A stretch of 64,000 bases of DNA from Istiophorus platypterus. Taxonomy: Eukaryota > Chordata > Actinopteri > Istiophoriformes > Istiophoridae. Location of the stretch: the NCBI GenBank assembly GCA_016859345.1, contig CM029114.1, positions 14,898,001 to 14,962,000 on the forward strand, written 5' to 3'. Shown here in pieces: positions 43,801 to 55,339 of the stretch. The notes under the pieces are model-generated. The model did not search any database and was not told where the DNA came from. It saw only the letters and a list, made by a program, of their open reading frames with translations. Position numbers and translations under genes: made by a program. Within the stretch, counting starts at the first letter, position 1. Each line of letters begins with the position of its first letter.

Positions 43801-46800
43801 TGTCTGGAAATTCATTGACAACCTTCATTCCATCTGCTTGTCTGCCTCCAGTTTCTAGACCTGTTGTGGCCTCCTCCACAGATCCAGCTCTTTCCCCCTC
43901 CCCATTGAAAACTCCTTTTCCCCCCTCAGCTACACCTTCAAATGCATCCACCTCTGCTTCCCCGTGCTCCACTCCAACACCACTATCACCTCCCATGATG
44001 CCTATATCTTTACCCTCCACTGTCTGCTCCAACACCCCTGCTTCTCTGTCTACTTCAGCCTCCACTTTTTCAGCCCCCAGCGCAACATCTTCAACTGCTT
44101 CCTGTACTGCTCCCTCATCTGCTCCCTCATCTGCTTTCACTAAACTCCCTCCTTCCACCTGCCCCAGGGCTGCCCCTACCACTCTCTCAAGCAGCTCTTT
44201 CAGCACCTCCTCTGCCCCACGACCTTCCACCTGCTCTGAGGCCTCCTGTACAGCCTGCTGCACCTCCTTCAAGCTTGGAGGGGCCACTACTGGCACTACC
44301 TCTGCAAGTGGCAGTTCCGGTTCTTTGGCTAAGGTCTGGTCATCTTGGAGGTTGACCACCATAGAGGATTGGATGGAGGTTGATGGACCTGCAAAGGAAG
44401 TTGTCAACAGAAGCTGTAAACACCAGACAATCCCAAAATATATGATTTGTGGTGTTGTGTGTTATATTGCTACTGATGATTAAGGAATTTTGATCATTCA
44501 AGGAGAAGGACCAACAAGTGTCTTTACTGCATGATTGATTATAATGTCATATGGGAAGCTGTAAACACTCTAAATCACTGAATGAGAATTCTAGTGATAT
44601 TCAGTTTCCTTAACACTGATTGTTTGATCGTGTCTTTAATGCATAAATTCATTCTTATTTTGTTCCCATGCTCCTTCCGTTATTTATTCACTGTTCCATA
44701 TACAAATATAGATGGTGCATAGTTATATGCACATGACATGCAGATGCAAGGCTTTTGTAAATAAAAGGAATTTCGTGGTTTGGTGCCATATATTATACAT
44801 ATCATACATAATTAAACCTATTTGCATAATGCCACCGCATACCTTCAGATGTGCACTGTTGTATCAACAAAACCACCAGGAATCCCTTCAAAAAGCTGTA
44901 CTCCATGTTTCAGAGAAAACATAAAAAATATACTCCAAGACAATTCCAGTTTCTTCCAGGAAAAAGCTCTTTAGCTCCTTTTGTTCTTTCACTCTTGCTC
45001 AAACGTCAAAAGTGTGTGTGGACAACACCACAAGAAATGCACTGAGTGTGTAGACCCTTGATGGTTAGACAGTAAATTGGGCCTGGGCAGGGAGGGTGAT
45101 GTTAGCAGGTGACGCTGAAGTGAGGGAGGGTGAAAAAATCGAACATCGCCATGTTAAATATCGCCACCCGAGGTGTCTTAGTACCACCAGGTGTCTCAAA
45201 GGGAGTTTTGAGGAGGGAGCGGGTTAAATCGCACCTCAATGTTAAATGCTTTTTAGATCCTTACAAGGACTGTGGTGAAGCTTGGGCGGCATGTCACACA
45301 CACAGTGAACTCTGGAGGAGCAATTATAGGTGGGCTGTGAGTTTGGGATGTGAGTGATGTTACCGTTAGCACTCGACCTAGAGCTAGTGAAAGTAGATCT
45401 GAGTGCAGCCCAGAAATACTTCAGGTAAAAGTTCATTATAAAATCACAATGCACCTGACATCCATACCTGAATATTGTTTTTTTTTATAAATCTAGTCTT
45501 TCGAGGAGAAGAAGTGAAATGGCTTATATGTGTGTGTCACAGGTGTTTTACATTAATCTCTTTATATTGCCTTTTTACTACACTATACACATTTATCTCA
45601 CCAGTCGTGGTGCATGGCTGCTCTGTGTGCATTTCCAGCTATATTCATGTCTATCATGTTATGTAATTCAAAGAATGTTTATGTAACATGGATGTTTAAA
45701 GTGTCCCTGTTCAGTCCCACGATGGCATGGTTAGTGTAGGAATACACGGACATTGGAAGTAGGGGTTACGTTAATTGGGCTCTGTCTGTAAAGGTATAGT
45801 ACCAGCAACTTTGTATTGCTAGATGCAATGAAAAATTTCCCAGCTGAATTTTCGTGTCACAGTTTATTTATATTCATATCCAGGTTAGCGTTATTGAGAC
45901 ATCCCAAGCGTACTCAAAAAGCACTTGGACTGAAGTGTTTATATTTTCTGTGTATGCAGCCAGAGATGATATTAAGCATCTGTTTTTTTTTTTTCTACTC
46001 ACTACACTGTCTTTGTACACTGGAAAATTTGAATGACCTTTATTCTGGTGTTAATGCAAGGAATCAAGCAGTAAGTGGGCAGTTAAGGGATGAAGGACTG
46101 AAGTGACCAAACAAACATAGGGGTGTATACGTGCAGTGGAGGTAAAGTGGCTGGAGTGTTGCTGGCTTCAGCCCTAGTTTTTTTGACATACTAGCTTTGT
46201 AGTTGTAGGGATGGAAATGTCAGTCATGCAGTTCACCACTAAAATATCTCAAGAACTAATGGATAGATGCCATGAAATATTGTACAAGCATTCATGATTC
46301 CCAGACAATGAATTCTAATGATGTTGGTTACTTTTCCTCTATCACCATCATGGAATTGACATTAGTGGCTTCAAATGAAATGTCTCAGCAGCTATCGTAT
46401 GGATTGCCTCGAAATTTGTTACAAGCATTCCTGCCCATTCATGCTAATTTGTAATCAATTTGTTGCCTCCTGAATTTTTCTTGTAGTGTTATCACCAGCA
46501 CAGATTTTTAAGTTGGTAAGTACTTTGTGACCAATGACCTGCAAAACTCATGACGTTTTGCCGTTAGCCTCAGCTGTACTTTTCGTTTAGTTCTAACTGG
46601 AAAATTTTAACATGCTAACAAACTAAACTAGGATGGTGAACATTGTAAAGCTATACCCGCCAAACATCTGCAACATCTTGTCATTTTTACCATGCTGTGC
46701 CTCCCCTATCCACTAGCATGGATGTTCAGTCTTGTTCAGTATCTTTTGACAAAATTGTTACATACTGAGATAACATTGTGCCAGTCAAGTTATTTTAAAA

Positions 46801-49104
46801 TGCTGCTTAATTGAAGGGTGAAGAGAAATTTGTGTGGTTGAAATAACACCAACTACATGGTCTAAAATGTGGTTGGTAATACTACAAAGTCATAATGTGA
46901 TAAAATTTGCACAAATTATACAAATTCAGCCTTTTAATTGAATTATCATCATTTTTGTCATGCTAAATCCAGTAAAAGGAACTGTTGCAACTTGAATAGA
47001 GCCATTTGTACTTTACATAAATGGGCTCATTCATTAATGACTGAGTCAGGGGGAAACAAGAACTGAGGTTTAGGTGGTTGCATCTGAAACGAATGATGTG
47101 TGAATTCAACGTTGCAGGGATGCTAACTTGAAATGTGAAATTCACATCTTTTCCCTCCAGCTAAAGTCATCAATTCTGCCCAGACATCTGTCTGAGATCT
47201 ACCTGCCCCTCACTGGCCTATGCCTTGGATAGATCGTACGTTGTTGCCCTGTGATCTGCCCAATAATAGTAGCCCTTCTGGGAAGCTTTTCTGTATCTTG
47301 CTTTTCAATGAAATCAGCTGATCATGACCAAAGACTCCATTGATTCCCATACAAAAAGACCAGAGTAACAACATTATAAACCTGTGTCATGGAACCAATG
47401 AGACTCCTTGACCCACTAGCTTCTTATCTTGCTGGCTGCTCAGCGGGAACACTGACAGTCTGCTCCAAGCTACGAAACTAACTACAGAGACAATAGAGAC
47501 TTGTTTGCTGTCAGTATTGGTATAGAACATGTCAGTGTTATTCTCTGTGGTCTTTGCGTTGCTTTTGAAGCCACAGGGGGTGCCGCACTGTGATCTCTGC
47601 TTCAGTTCGATTTACTTGACAATTCATGCTCTTCTGCATATCAAGAGTCTCTGTTCTCTATCTCAGAACAAACCATAGATAGAAACTTAGACTTTAGGGC
47701 TTTAGAGAAGAAACAAAACATATCTGAATTGTTTTCTTCTCAGCATACTTTCTTGCATTCTTTTAAATTCTCTCTAACTTTCAAATTACTGATCTCTCTC
47801 TTTCTGTTATTCGTGCCTGCGGGAGATTAGGTCCAAGAGGTTAATACAGTCACATGAGCTTCACATTGTGCTTTGTGCTACCAGGCAGTAGCAATTCATA
47901 CTTGGCTTGTGACTGGGCTGGAGAGCGTGATTATTACTATTATTACTTACTACGACTGTATATTTCCTACATACACATACATACGCACAGCCCCTTAACC
48001 CTCTTTAGCTTTATATCTACACACAGTCACATATACACATGCATGTATGCAATCACAAAGAAACTCGGGAACAATTACTAGTAATGGAAAACTGAATTCA
48101 AGTGGAGTTTAAAACACAAATCTTTCAGAAGCCTAATTTCATGTTAGTTTCTAATTTGTAACTTTGATCTGCAAAACAAAAATACTCTTCTCTTAGTCTG
48201 ATAAAAGAAAAAGAGCAAAAAATCTGCATTTTACTGATATGACGAAGGACAAACTTAAAAATTAAATAACACATTTCTGTACAGTAACCATCTGTGACAC
48301 TTAAATTTTAGTCTCTCTCTCTAAGTAACGGGTTTCCCCACAGTAACTCAGCGGTTAGATCACCCTTATTACGTGTTAATTATTTAACCAAAACAATCCT
48401 TGTGAAAGTGGAACTGGTGCATGGTCTATGTTTAGGGAGGGGATGAGCAGCACCATGTGCAGTGCTATGAGGCCATAGGAGCTGCTGTCTGTATTTCACA
48501 TGTCAGTGTAGGAATTTCGGATGTGCTCTCCATGAAAAGAGGGTGGTGGAGGTGAGTAAGTCACAATAACCTCTGCGCTGGTCCAGTGGCTGTACTCACC
48601 AACACTAGCTACTCATCAGCACACGGTATTAAAACTGCTGAAGGTTACTCTTCGTTGGTAAATCCTATCAACATATAACTTAATACGATAATTAAGGGGG
48701 TCAGACATTGTAAGCTATGAGAGTTGGAGAATATTGCCTTCATTTGCAAATTTGTGCTGTATGTCTTCTTTTGGCACGTTACAATCAAAGGAAGGAAGGA
48801 TTTACAATTTTGTTTGTGACAACATTTTTGAAAAAGTCAATCTATCATTAAAATCTGGCTATTTGTGTTAGAGACATGTGTTTTATATTGATGGTTTTTG
48901 ATGTAAATTACCTCAAAGCATTACCATTCAGCAGCAGAGCGGCAGTGACAAGATTTTCAAAACTCCAGTTTTTGGAATTACATTTCCAGCCTTACTCTCG
49001 CCACATTGAGGCAAGAAAACTAACAGCAGCAACAGTAATGAGGTGCTGATGTACACATGCCAACATGTGCCATCTAAAGGGAAAGAAAGTAATCGTTTTG
49101 ACAT
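37708..49104 (-). CDS. unrecognised single-pass membrane protein with long acidic ectodomain
   Basis: Six minus-strand exons: 49104-48996 (signal peptide, inferred), 44388-43114, 42212-41922, 41326-41209, 40522-40412, 37882-37708. Phases 1,1,1,2,2 fit throughout, giving 692 residues and stop TAG at 37710-37708. Order: hydrophobic leader (about 1-36, with LLLLLLVFLP), a low-complexity ectodomain rich in Glu, Val, Ala and Gly (about 37-569), one membrane helix about 570-591 in EAWKIGAISAAALLVLETAV, then about 100 residues of cytoplasmic tail ending DLRTSIL. The tail is the least repetitive part (LQRAGEEGRVEPEAATGG, MSDVPPSSREELANTG) and best for searches. I do not recognise the family; LURAP1L, the expected neighbour of TYRP1 in mammals, is not a membrane protein and does not match. 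Function unknown; a cell-surface or secretory-route protein is inferred from topology only. Confidence 0.72.
37883..40411 (-). other. last intron of the unrecognised gene
   Basis: About 2.5 kb, AT-rich; no exon or named repeat. The intron 40523-41208 and intron 41327-41921 are likewise empty. Intron 42213-43113 is AT-rich. Confidence 0.5.
40412..40522 (-). CDS. cytoplasmic-tail exon of the unrecognised membrane protein
   Basis: Acceptor CATGCAG, donor CAACA/GTATGT, phase 2 at both ends, 37 codons. Reads STPALQRAGEEGRVEPEAAT, then GGYCSDDTLLAGNGDAQ. CSDD and DDTLL could serve as acidic or dileucine-like sorting signals, but this is only a resemblance. Confidence 0.7.
41209..41326 (-). CDS. 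membrane-helix exon of the unrecognised membrane protein
   Basis: Acceptor CTCTCTTAG, donor AGCAG/GTAGGT. Codes for ETSELRLEAWK, then about 22 hydrophobic residues (IGAISAAALLVLETAVIIIY) and the stop-transfer KCHDKS. A Glu lies in the middle of the helix. Extracellular side acidic, inner side basic, agreeing with type I topology. Confidence 0.85.
41922..42212 (-). CDS. second ectodomain exon of the unrecognised membrane protein
   Basis: Ninety-seven codons, phase 1 at both ends, from acceptor TTTCTAG to donor ACAG/GTAAAA. Reads EVLVISAPDPEDGAEASIVQ and is rich in Pro, Asn, Glu and Gly, ending MVEDTTGTTG. Both ectodomain exons are symmetrical, so skipping either would keep the frame and still give a membrane protein. 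Confidence 0.75.
43114..44388 (-). CDS. acidic ectodomain exon (425 codons) of the unrecognised membrane protein
   Basis: A single open stretch of 1275 bases from acceptor TTTGCAG to donor ACAG/GTAGAG, phase 1 at both ends. Residues are dominated by Glu, Val, Ala, Gly, Asp and Thr, with approximate heptad-like runs (VQQAVQEASEQVEGRGAEEV, VLKELLERVVGAA) that could form amphipathic helices, and one N-glycosylation site (NGSEK). Cys is absent from the stretch as I read it, so no disulfide-bonded domain is expected. The opposite strand is also open for 227 codons, which follows from the biased codons. Confidence 0.8.
44389..48995 (-). other. first intron of the unrecognised gene (if the signal exon is right)
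   Basis: 4.6 kb, AT-rich, with the teleost repeat at 46235-46700. I looked on the minus strand for other leader exons ending at phase 1 and found none better than 49104-48996. Confidence 0.4.
46235..46700 (+). repeat. dispersed teleost repeat, copy 2 (decayed)
   Basis: Contains ATCTCAAGAACTAATGGATA, ACAAGCATTCATGATTCCC, CCTCAGCTGTACTTTTCGTT, AACATGCTAACAAACTAAAC and AGGATGGTGAACAT, the same order as the 3795-4175 copy, but with an inserted second start unit near 46380 (TCTCAGCAGCTATCGTATGG). It lies in the long intron of the unrecognised membrane protein gene. Confidence 0.55.
48996..49104 (-). CDS. inferred signal-peptide exon of the unrecognised membrane protein
   Basis: ATG at 49104 opens MSKRLLSFPLDGTCWHVYI, followed by TSLLLLLLVFLPQCGE, a typical hydrophobic core and polar end, and stops at donor GAGA/GTAAGG at phase 1. 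The large ectodomain exon (acceptor CTTTGCAG, first base 44388) needs exactly phase 1; joined they read QCGESPSTS. It lies 4.6 kb upstream, which is long but acceptable. A CCAAT box (minus strand ATTGG) lies only about 15 bases before the ATG. A second acceptor-like CCCTTTAG sits inside this exon, so the true 5' end may differ. Confidence 0.45.
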
Positions 49105-52100
49105 TACCACCCGCAGCCAATCAGAGAGTGTTACAGTTTTTGGTTTTTTAAATAAATCTGCTGCTGCTATATGTGTTTGAAGTTATAAATTCTAATTTGA
49201 AACCTTCAACAGATAACTTCCCATTGCTCTGAATGTAACTGTGTGACCTCTGTCATGGTCACTTCAGAGATTGAGTGATGAGTTCCTAAACAAATTTTCT
49301 GAGGACAAAATGAAAAAGAAAAGAATAATGAAAGAATAAAGAATGAATTTGCAGTTTCAGATGCTAAATACAATGTTTTGCATTGCAAAGGTTTCCAGTG
49401 GATTCTGAATAAAATTTCCTTTTGAATGTACATTTAAAGGTCAACTCCGCAAGTGGCCACTTGAGTTTTCAGAGAAATGGAACAGCATATGAAATGGCAG
49501 TGAGGATTCCCCTGCCGGAGGAGCACAGATGGTAAGTCAGCAAGGGCTTGTTTACGCCACCACTGTAGTGGAACCCAACCCACTGAGGGTAGGAAACCCT
49601 TGAGGTGGAGGTCATTGCCAGAGGCCAGCAGGGGGGGCTATCAGCTTAAATGGGCATTATTAATGTTGTTGGTAATCATCAATATGATTCACCACTCACT
49701 CACAATCAGCTCTGGTTGTGTCAGGGTCTGAGGGCATCAGCGCTCTTATTATGTAACTTATAACCCTGCTGTGGTAGGACTACTTAAACAAAAAAGGTTT
49801 TGTAGTCAAAGGGGAACAGGGATTTGATTGATATGGCAGAGAAATGTTTGAAATTACAAGCCATTCACAATATAAGAAGCTCTGTTTCATCTCATCTCAC
49901 TCTTTACTCCCCTTCTAGTCTCTATCTCTCCTCTTGTCTCCTTCTCTCTCTCCTCTTCTGTGCTCTCTGTCTGTAGTTTCAGGAATTTTTCAAAAGGATG
50001 TTCCCCAAATATCTAGGACATCTTTTTGGGTCACCATTAAAATGATCCTCCAAACTTATAAAACATGCAGAGAAGTTACCTTTTTTTGCATATATGGAGA
50101 TCTGAGCCTTCCTGCCGACACAAACAACAACAACATCAACCAGTACCAACAACAGAAATAATGTATGCTCTCATTATTATTCCTATTTAGAGTTCTAATT
50201 TATTCGGCCTTAGTGGGGAACAGCAGTTTCAAAGGAAAAACCATGAAGAGTGGCTTGTTGATAAGGCACGAAAAGTTAAGTCGAATTATTCAGTCTTCCC
50301 CTCTTTTTCCCTCTCATTTTCTTTCACACATGAAGACACAAACACATTCTCAACATGCACGCATCAGTCTGCAGCCCCACTTCAAGCAGTGACAATTTAC
50401 AATTAATTAGAGAGAATCCATATTTCCTTGCTTGTTTATGCCTTTGCAAAGGCTCTATGATCCACAGCTCAAAGCAGAGCAGTGAAGACAGAAGCCCAAA
50501 ACCTCCCCCGTCAGCTCCATATGCTTGGAACAGCCTTTATCACTGAACGATTGACAGTCGCATATGAACAGCCAAATAAAACACCCCAGTCACTCCCCCT
50601 CATAAATGTACGCCCACCGCCAGAATAGAGATCCACTAGTGGTTAAGACATCACTCATTTAGATTTGTATTTCCAGTTGCTGGGTAGTATTGTTGTTCAG
50701 ACAGCGTGATTATGATATGAACAGTTCCATGAAGAATGATTATTTTATAGTTGTGCTTGCGTAGATGTATTCTTTTACATGAGCGCTGATGGTGAAAGAG
50801 AGGGAAATAGCCAGAGAGGGAGGACATTTGTGCAACTGCTATAAATCGTTACTTTCACATGTTCATATTATTGTCTGCCAACATACAACAGGGTTTCTTT
50901 CTTATTCTGTGATGTTAAAAAAAAAGAAAACAATACCTCCCTGCAAATTTCTGCTTCTCCTTGTAAATGGAACACTTATATAAGGCACCATTGTGGATTA
51001 CATAAATGTCTCAAAGTTATCAATATTTCATCCTCTGTGCGTTTGATGTGTTTGGTAATTGGATATTTATGTTGTGGGCTTCCTTTCTCAAACCCCCCAT
51101 TGCACTTCGGTATTTGTGTCTGTGTGTGTACGTATAGTATATATATAGTTGCAATGTGTATATGTATGTGTGTATTCATGCAGACCATTTGTGTGTACAT
51201 GCATCATATGTGCACCTACATGAACGAATGCATTGGCTTCTGTGTATATGTGTGTGGGTATGTGTGTTTGCTCTTGTCATTTTCTTGGTAAGACAATAAC
51301 AGCAGTTGTTTTTGTTGAGGAGTCATTAAAAAAGGGAAATACCAAGTTTTTGGGTGTGATAATGTGTGTGTGTCCATTTGTGTGGTGGTTTGAACCCCTT
51401 GTAAATCTGGACATGGAAAGTCAAGGAAGGCCTCCCACAGAAAAAAAAAAAAATCAAGACTGCTAAAGTGTGTGTCTCTGGGTGTGCGGATGGAACATTA
51501 GAGCTATTAATGTTTTTATGTGCTCACATGGTTTTTTTTCTCCTCCCATCACTCTGGGATGGTCAAGTAGAGGAGAGAGCTGGGGGGTTTATCTATCTCA
51601 TTGTGGTGTCTCCCAGGGGCAGGCAAAGCTGGTGGTTCTTCTTTGAAGAAGACAGCGAACAAGGAGAGAAGAGAAGAAGAGGAGGAGGAGCACTAGTATG
51701 GAACTCCTTAGTGGGGACTTGAGTCTAATAAATGTTTCACGTTTCTAACAGTTAATGTGACAAAAGAACTGTCTGTGTCTAGGAAATATCTGACAAACCA
51801 TTCAAGGACCAACCTGGGTATCGTAGCATGGCGACTGGCAACTGAGTTGAGTATCACTGAGGCAAATGGAGTAGAGAAGGAGGAGGAGTGTTCGTCACAC
51901 CTTTGGATAGCTGGATCTTATATACATATGGTGATACCAGGAATGTTCCATTGGCAGCTAAAATGTCTGAGTATACTGTAATTCCCTTTTGTGACCAAGC
52001 GAGGGAGCTGTTGGGTTTTATTTCAGTGATCCCAAAGGAGTAGAAGGAATAGCCTGCCAAGAGAAAAAAGAAAGAGAAAAAAAAACATAAAGATAGATGG

Positions 52101-54675
52101 AAGCAGCAAGAGAGAGGAGGGAGGGTGGAACAGTGAGACAGGAAGAGGGAGGGAGCAGAAAGAAGGAGCCTGACTAGTACCTTCACAGTCCATTACATCA
52201 CTCTTCTCGATGAGAATACTCCTCTTGGGCTTACGTCAGTGGGAGAGACTCCAATCACAGTGTTGGAACAGGAGCAACACCTTCATCATGCTATAATATA
52301 ACAACAAACACAGTCCCTCAACTCCTAACAGCTCCCAACACTGAAGAAGATATATATGATATTTGCTTTGGCTCATGTGACCTTCGGACATCACTCACTG
52401 CACATTACATGCTCTGAAGTTCAGACCAAATGTACTGTTGGCGTTGAATATACAGTAACTTAAAGGGGGAATGTTGCAAGGCAGAGTGGCTTTCAGGGTG
52501 GTAAACATGAGAGCAAATGCAGCTCATCATAGCGAATCTGGCATTCTGGAGAGCTTTACAGCTCATCAGACTAACAGCACCTCTGCCCCGCTGCTGATGT
52601 GCCTGCTTACCTGCCTGCCTCCTCAGCAGTTCAGCAGAAAGTTGTCTCAAAGTGCATGAGAGAATGGGAGAGAAAAAAAGACAGCAGCAGACTGTGCAAG
52701 TTGATATGGGGGGGTCTCCTGGCATGTATCGTTATTTGTGGTGCATATCCAGTGCCCAGGTCTGTTGTTACATGCATGCATGTGAATGTGGGTTGGGGAT
52801 GTTACAGCTGTATGTGTGTGGGCTAATGATCCCTAGCACTCCTCCTCTGCCACGTGAAAGCAGCTCAGTGCCTGGAGGTCCCAGATAACCTGTTTGTGTG
52901 ATTTTGCTGTGGCTGCGGATATTCAGGTCTTATCATCAATCATTAGACTTTCTCAGTAGCTGTTTGAATCAGGTTTACCCTGCTGTGAACACGTTTAGTG
53001 TAACAGGATTTGTGTGGGTGTATGTGTGGGTTTGTGTGACTGTATGCATGTGTGCATGTCCTGCTGTGAACGGAGATACAGCAACACTCAGCACTGGACA
53101 TCGCAGCAGGCAGCACCTGAGAGAGAGATTGAGAAAAGTGTGTGTGTGTATTCGTGTGTTTGTGTGTGTGTGTGTGATGAAAAAAGTGCTGCTGTTTGAA
53201 AAGGTAGAGAGAGAAGAAAGAAGACAGAAGGAGCGAGTGAGTGTGCATTCACATCAGCAGGCACCAAACAGAGCTGTACAGTAATACCTGAGAGACACAG
53301 GGTGCATCGTCTCACAAGCGCAAGCACACACACACGCACACACACACAAAAAGTCACAGTCACACACCTCCACCATCCAGGTGCCGTGGCTGGTTCCTGC
53401 TTGTGATGAGGCAGCTACTCCGAGGCAGAAATAGGTCAGAGAGCCTCAGGGCCCCTAGCGTAAGGAAGGCTAGCCTCCCTTTATCTCTGTCTCTGTCAGA
53501 TACACACACACAAACACACTCTACCTACATATGCAGAAAAAAAATGACTCATTGGCTAAGTAAAACTAATGCTATGTATCATTGTAATATATGATATTAA
53601 TATCCCAGGAGGAAATTTGTATTGCAAAAAATACACACTGGTACCTTAAAAGATTGTTCAAAATGCACTGAACAAACATACAAAGAAATGAAAAGAAAAT
53701 GTTTGCCCTCCACCTACTAATTTTTGTGTATTTTTCAGGAATTCAATTACACGGTAATGTGTTTTATAAAGGCCAACTTTTACATTAAAGCATGTGATTG
53801 GCACTGCTACCACTAAGTTAACTGTAAATCACACGCAAGTGTGTTATCGTAAAACAAGCTAACCATAGTTTACATCCAAACTCACAGTGGAACAAACATG
53901 AAGACCATTCATGGTGTCCAGTACATAGGGAAAACCATTTATGGCTGGCTGCATGGACTGCATGGATATGAAAAACAAACAATATGATACCATCAAAACC
54001 AAGAAGTAACTATGGAACTTGACAACAGAATTAATCTCTGCAAAATTCAAGTAAACACAATCATTCTTTTTCAAAAATAAGAACAACCTAGAGGACTAAA
54101 ATCCATTATGGTTATAAACACATCAACTATATAAACAATAGAAGCGTATAAAATATGAACCATCTTCTATTAAATTTGCATTAAGAGTGATGACATTTGT
54201 AGAGCACTGAGCTACTTTGGTGCTAATTGATTACAGTTCAAAAAAGTGTAAAAATAACAGACAGAAAAGTGGTGAAACAGCATTTAAATGTGATACATAC
54301 TGGAAATGAATAATAAGAAGTTCAGAAAAATGTTCTACCTGGAAAACCCAGGTCCAGGGAACACTGAAAATAAACATCTGCCCTAGTGATGTGTCCCTGG
54401 GCAAGACAGACAAGTGCGTACGATACCAGGGGTCTGGGGGCATCCCCAGGTATAAATTATCAGCTGTGTCAAATCTTGCAATGAATGAGCCACAATACGA
54501 TCTGGAAATAAGAGAAGAGGCTAAAATGATAGTGAAATATCTGAAAAGGAAGGTTGACACTATATTGTTCTGTCTCTTCTCTGTTCTCTACACTTTGTTC
54601 TCTCTTCCTCTGTATTCACGGCATTTCCCTTCCTTGGTGACTCCTCACTTGTCTCCCCTGCCAAAGTGTATCAAT

Positions 54676-54719
54676 TATATATATATATATATGTATATAT
54701 GAGAGAGAAAGAGAGAGAG
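54676..54719 (+). repeat. compound (TA)n-(GA)n microsatellite
   Basis: About nine TA units, ATG TATATAT, then GAGAGAGAAAGAGAGAGAG. Intergenic. Confidence 0.8.
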
Positions 54720-55339
54720 TATGACACTATAGAATGACACTATCATTTTGGGTCAGTTTGTGTTGAATGACTCAGGAACAGAATGCTAATCCTATACATG
54801 CTTTACAGTTGGCAGTACCTGCTCTTCCTCTCTCCTCTCCATCACCTTCTCTCCTTCTTTTTCTCTCAATCTCATCTCATCCCATTTCTCTTCCTTCCCA
54901 AACACAAGATTCAAGGAAAGTAAACAAAAGGACACTGAATGTGCTTTAGCCTAAGTCTGAGCAAATAAATTTGATTAGCATAAAAATAGTGACATTAACA
55001 GACATGCTCTAGCTATTTGTAATAATATTGCCGCAATTTCAATCTAATTTATTCTTTGGTAAGACAACACCACTCTTACACATGTTCAAGATCATGAGGC
55101 CAGTGTCTTGCCTAAAGTAAAAAAAAAAAAATCTCACAATCCCAAGTTAACATGGGAACTCATGTCTGTGGAGCAACAGCCATTTGGACGGCCTCCTCAT
55201 GTAGTCTTAACTAATCGCTGAAAGATGGTTAGGTTCTGTCATTTTCTCCCAGACACCAAATTCTTTATTGCAAAGAAGATTTGTATGAACATGTATGAGA
55301 ATTAACATTCGTCAAATAAGTTTCCCATCTGAGCTGTTT

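Noticed and set aside
43800..44483. 227-codon plus-strand frame rich in Ser, Thr, Ala and Pro
   Set aside because: It is exactly antisense to the acidic ectodomain exon; its composition is the mirror of GAG/GCN/GTN codons on the other strand.
51854..52186. Minus-strand frame with a hydrophobic, leader-like start
   Set aside because: The hydrophobic part comes from a G/A-rich low-complexity tract; no matching exon or domain follows.
54231..54560. 109-codon minus-strand frame with a leader-like start
   Set aside because: No domain recognised and no splice partner; AT-rich composition as in the surroundings.
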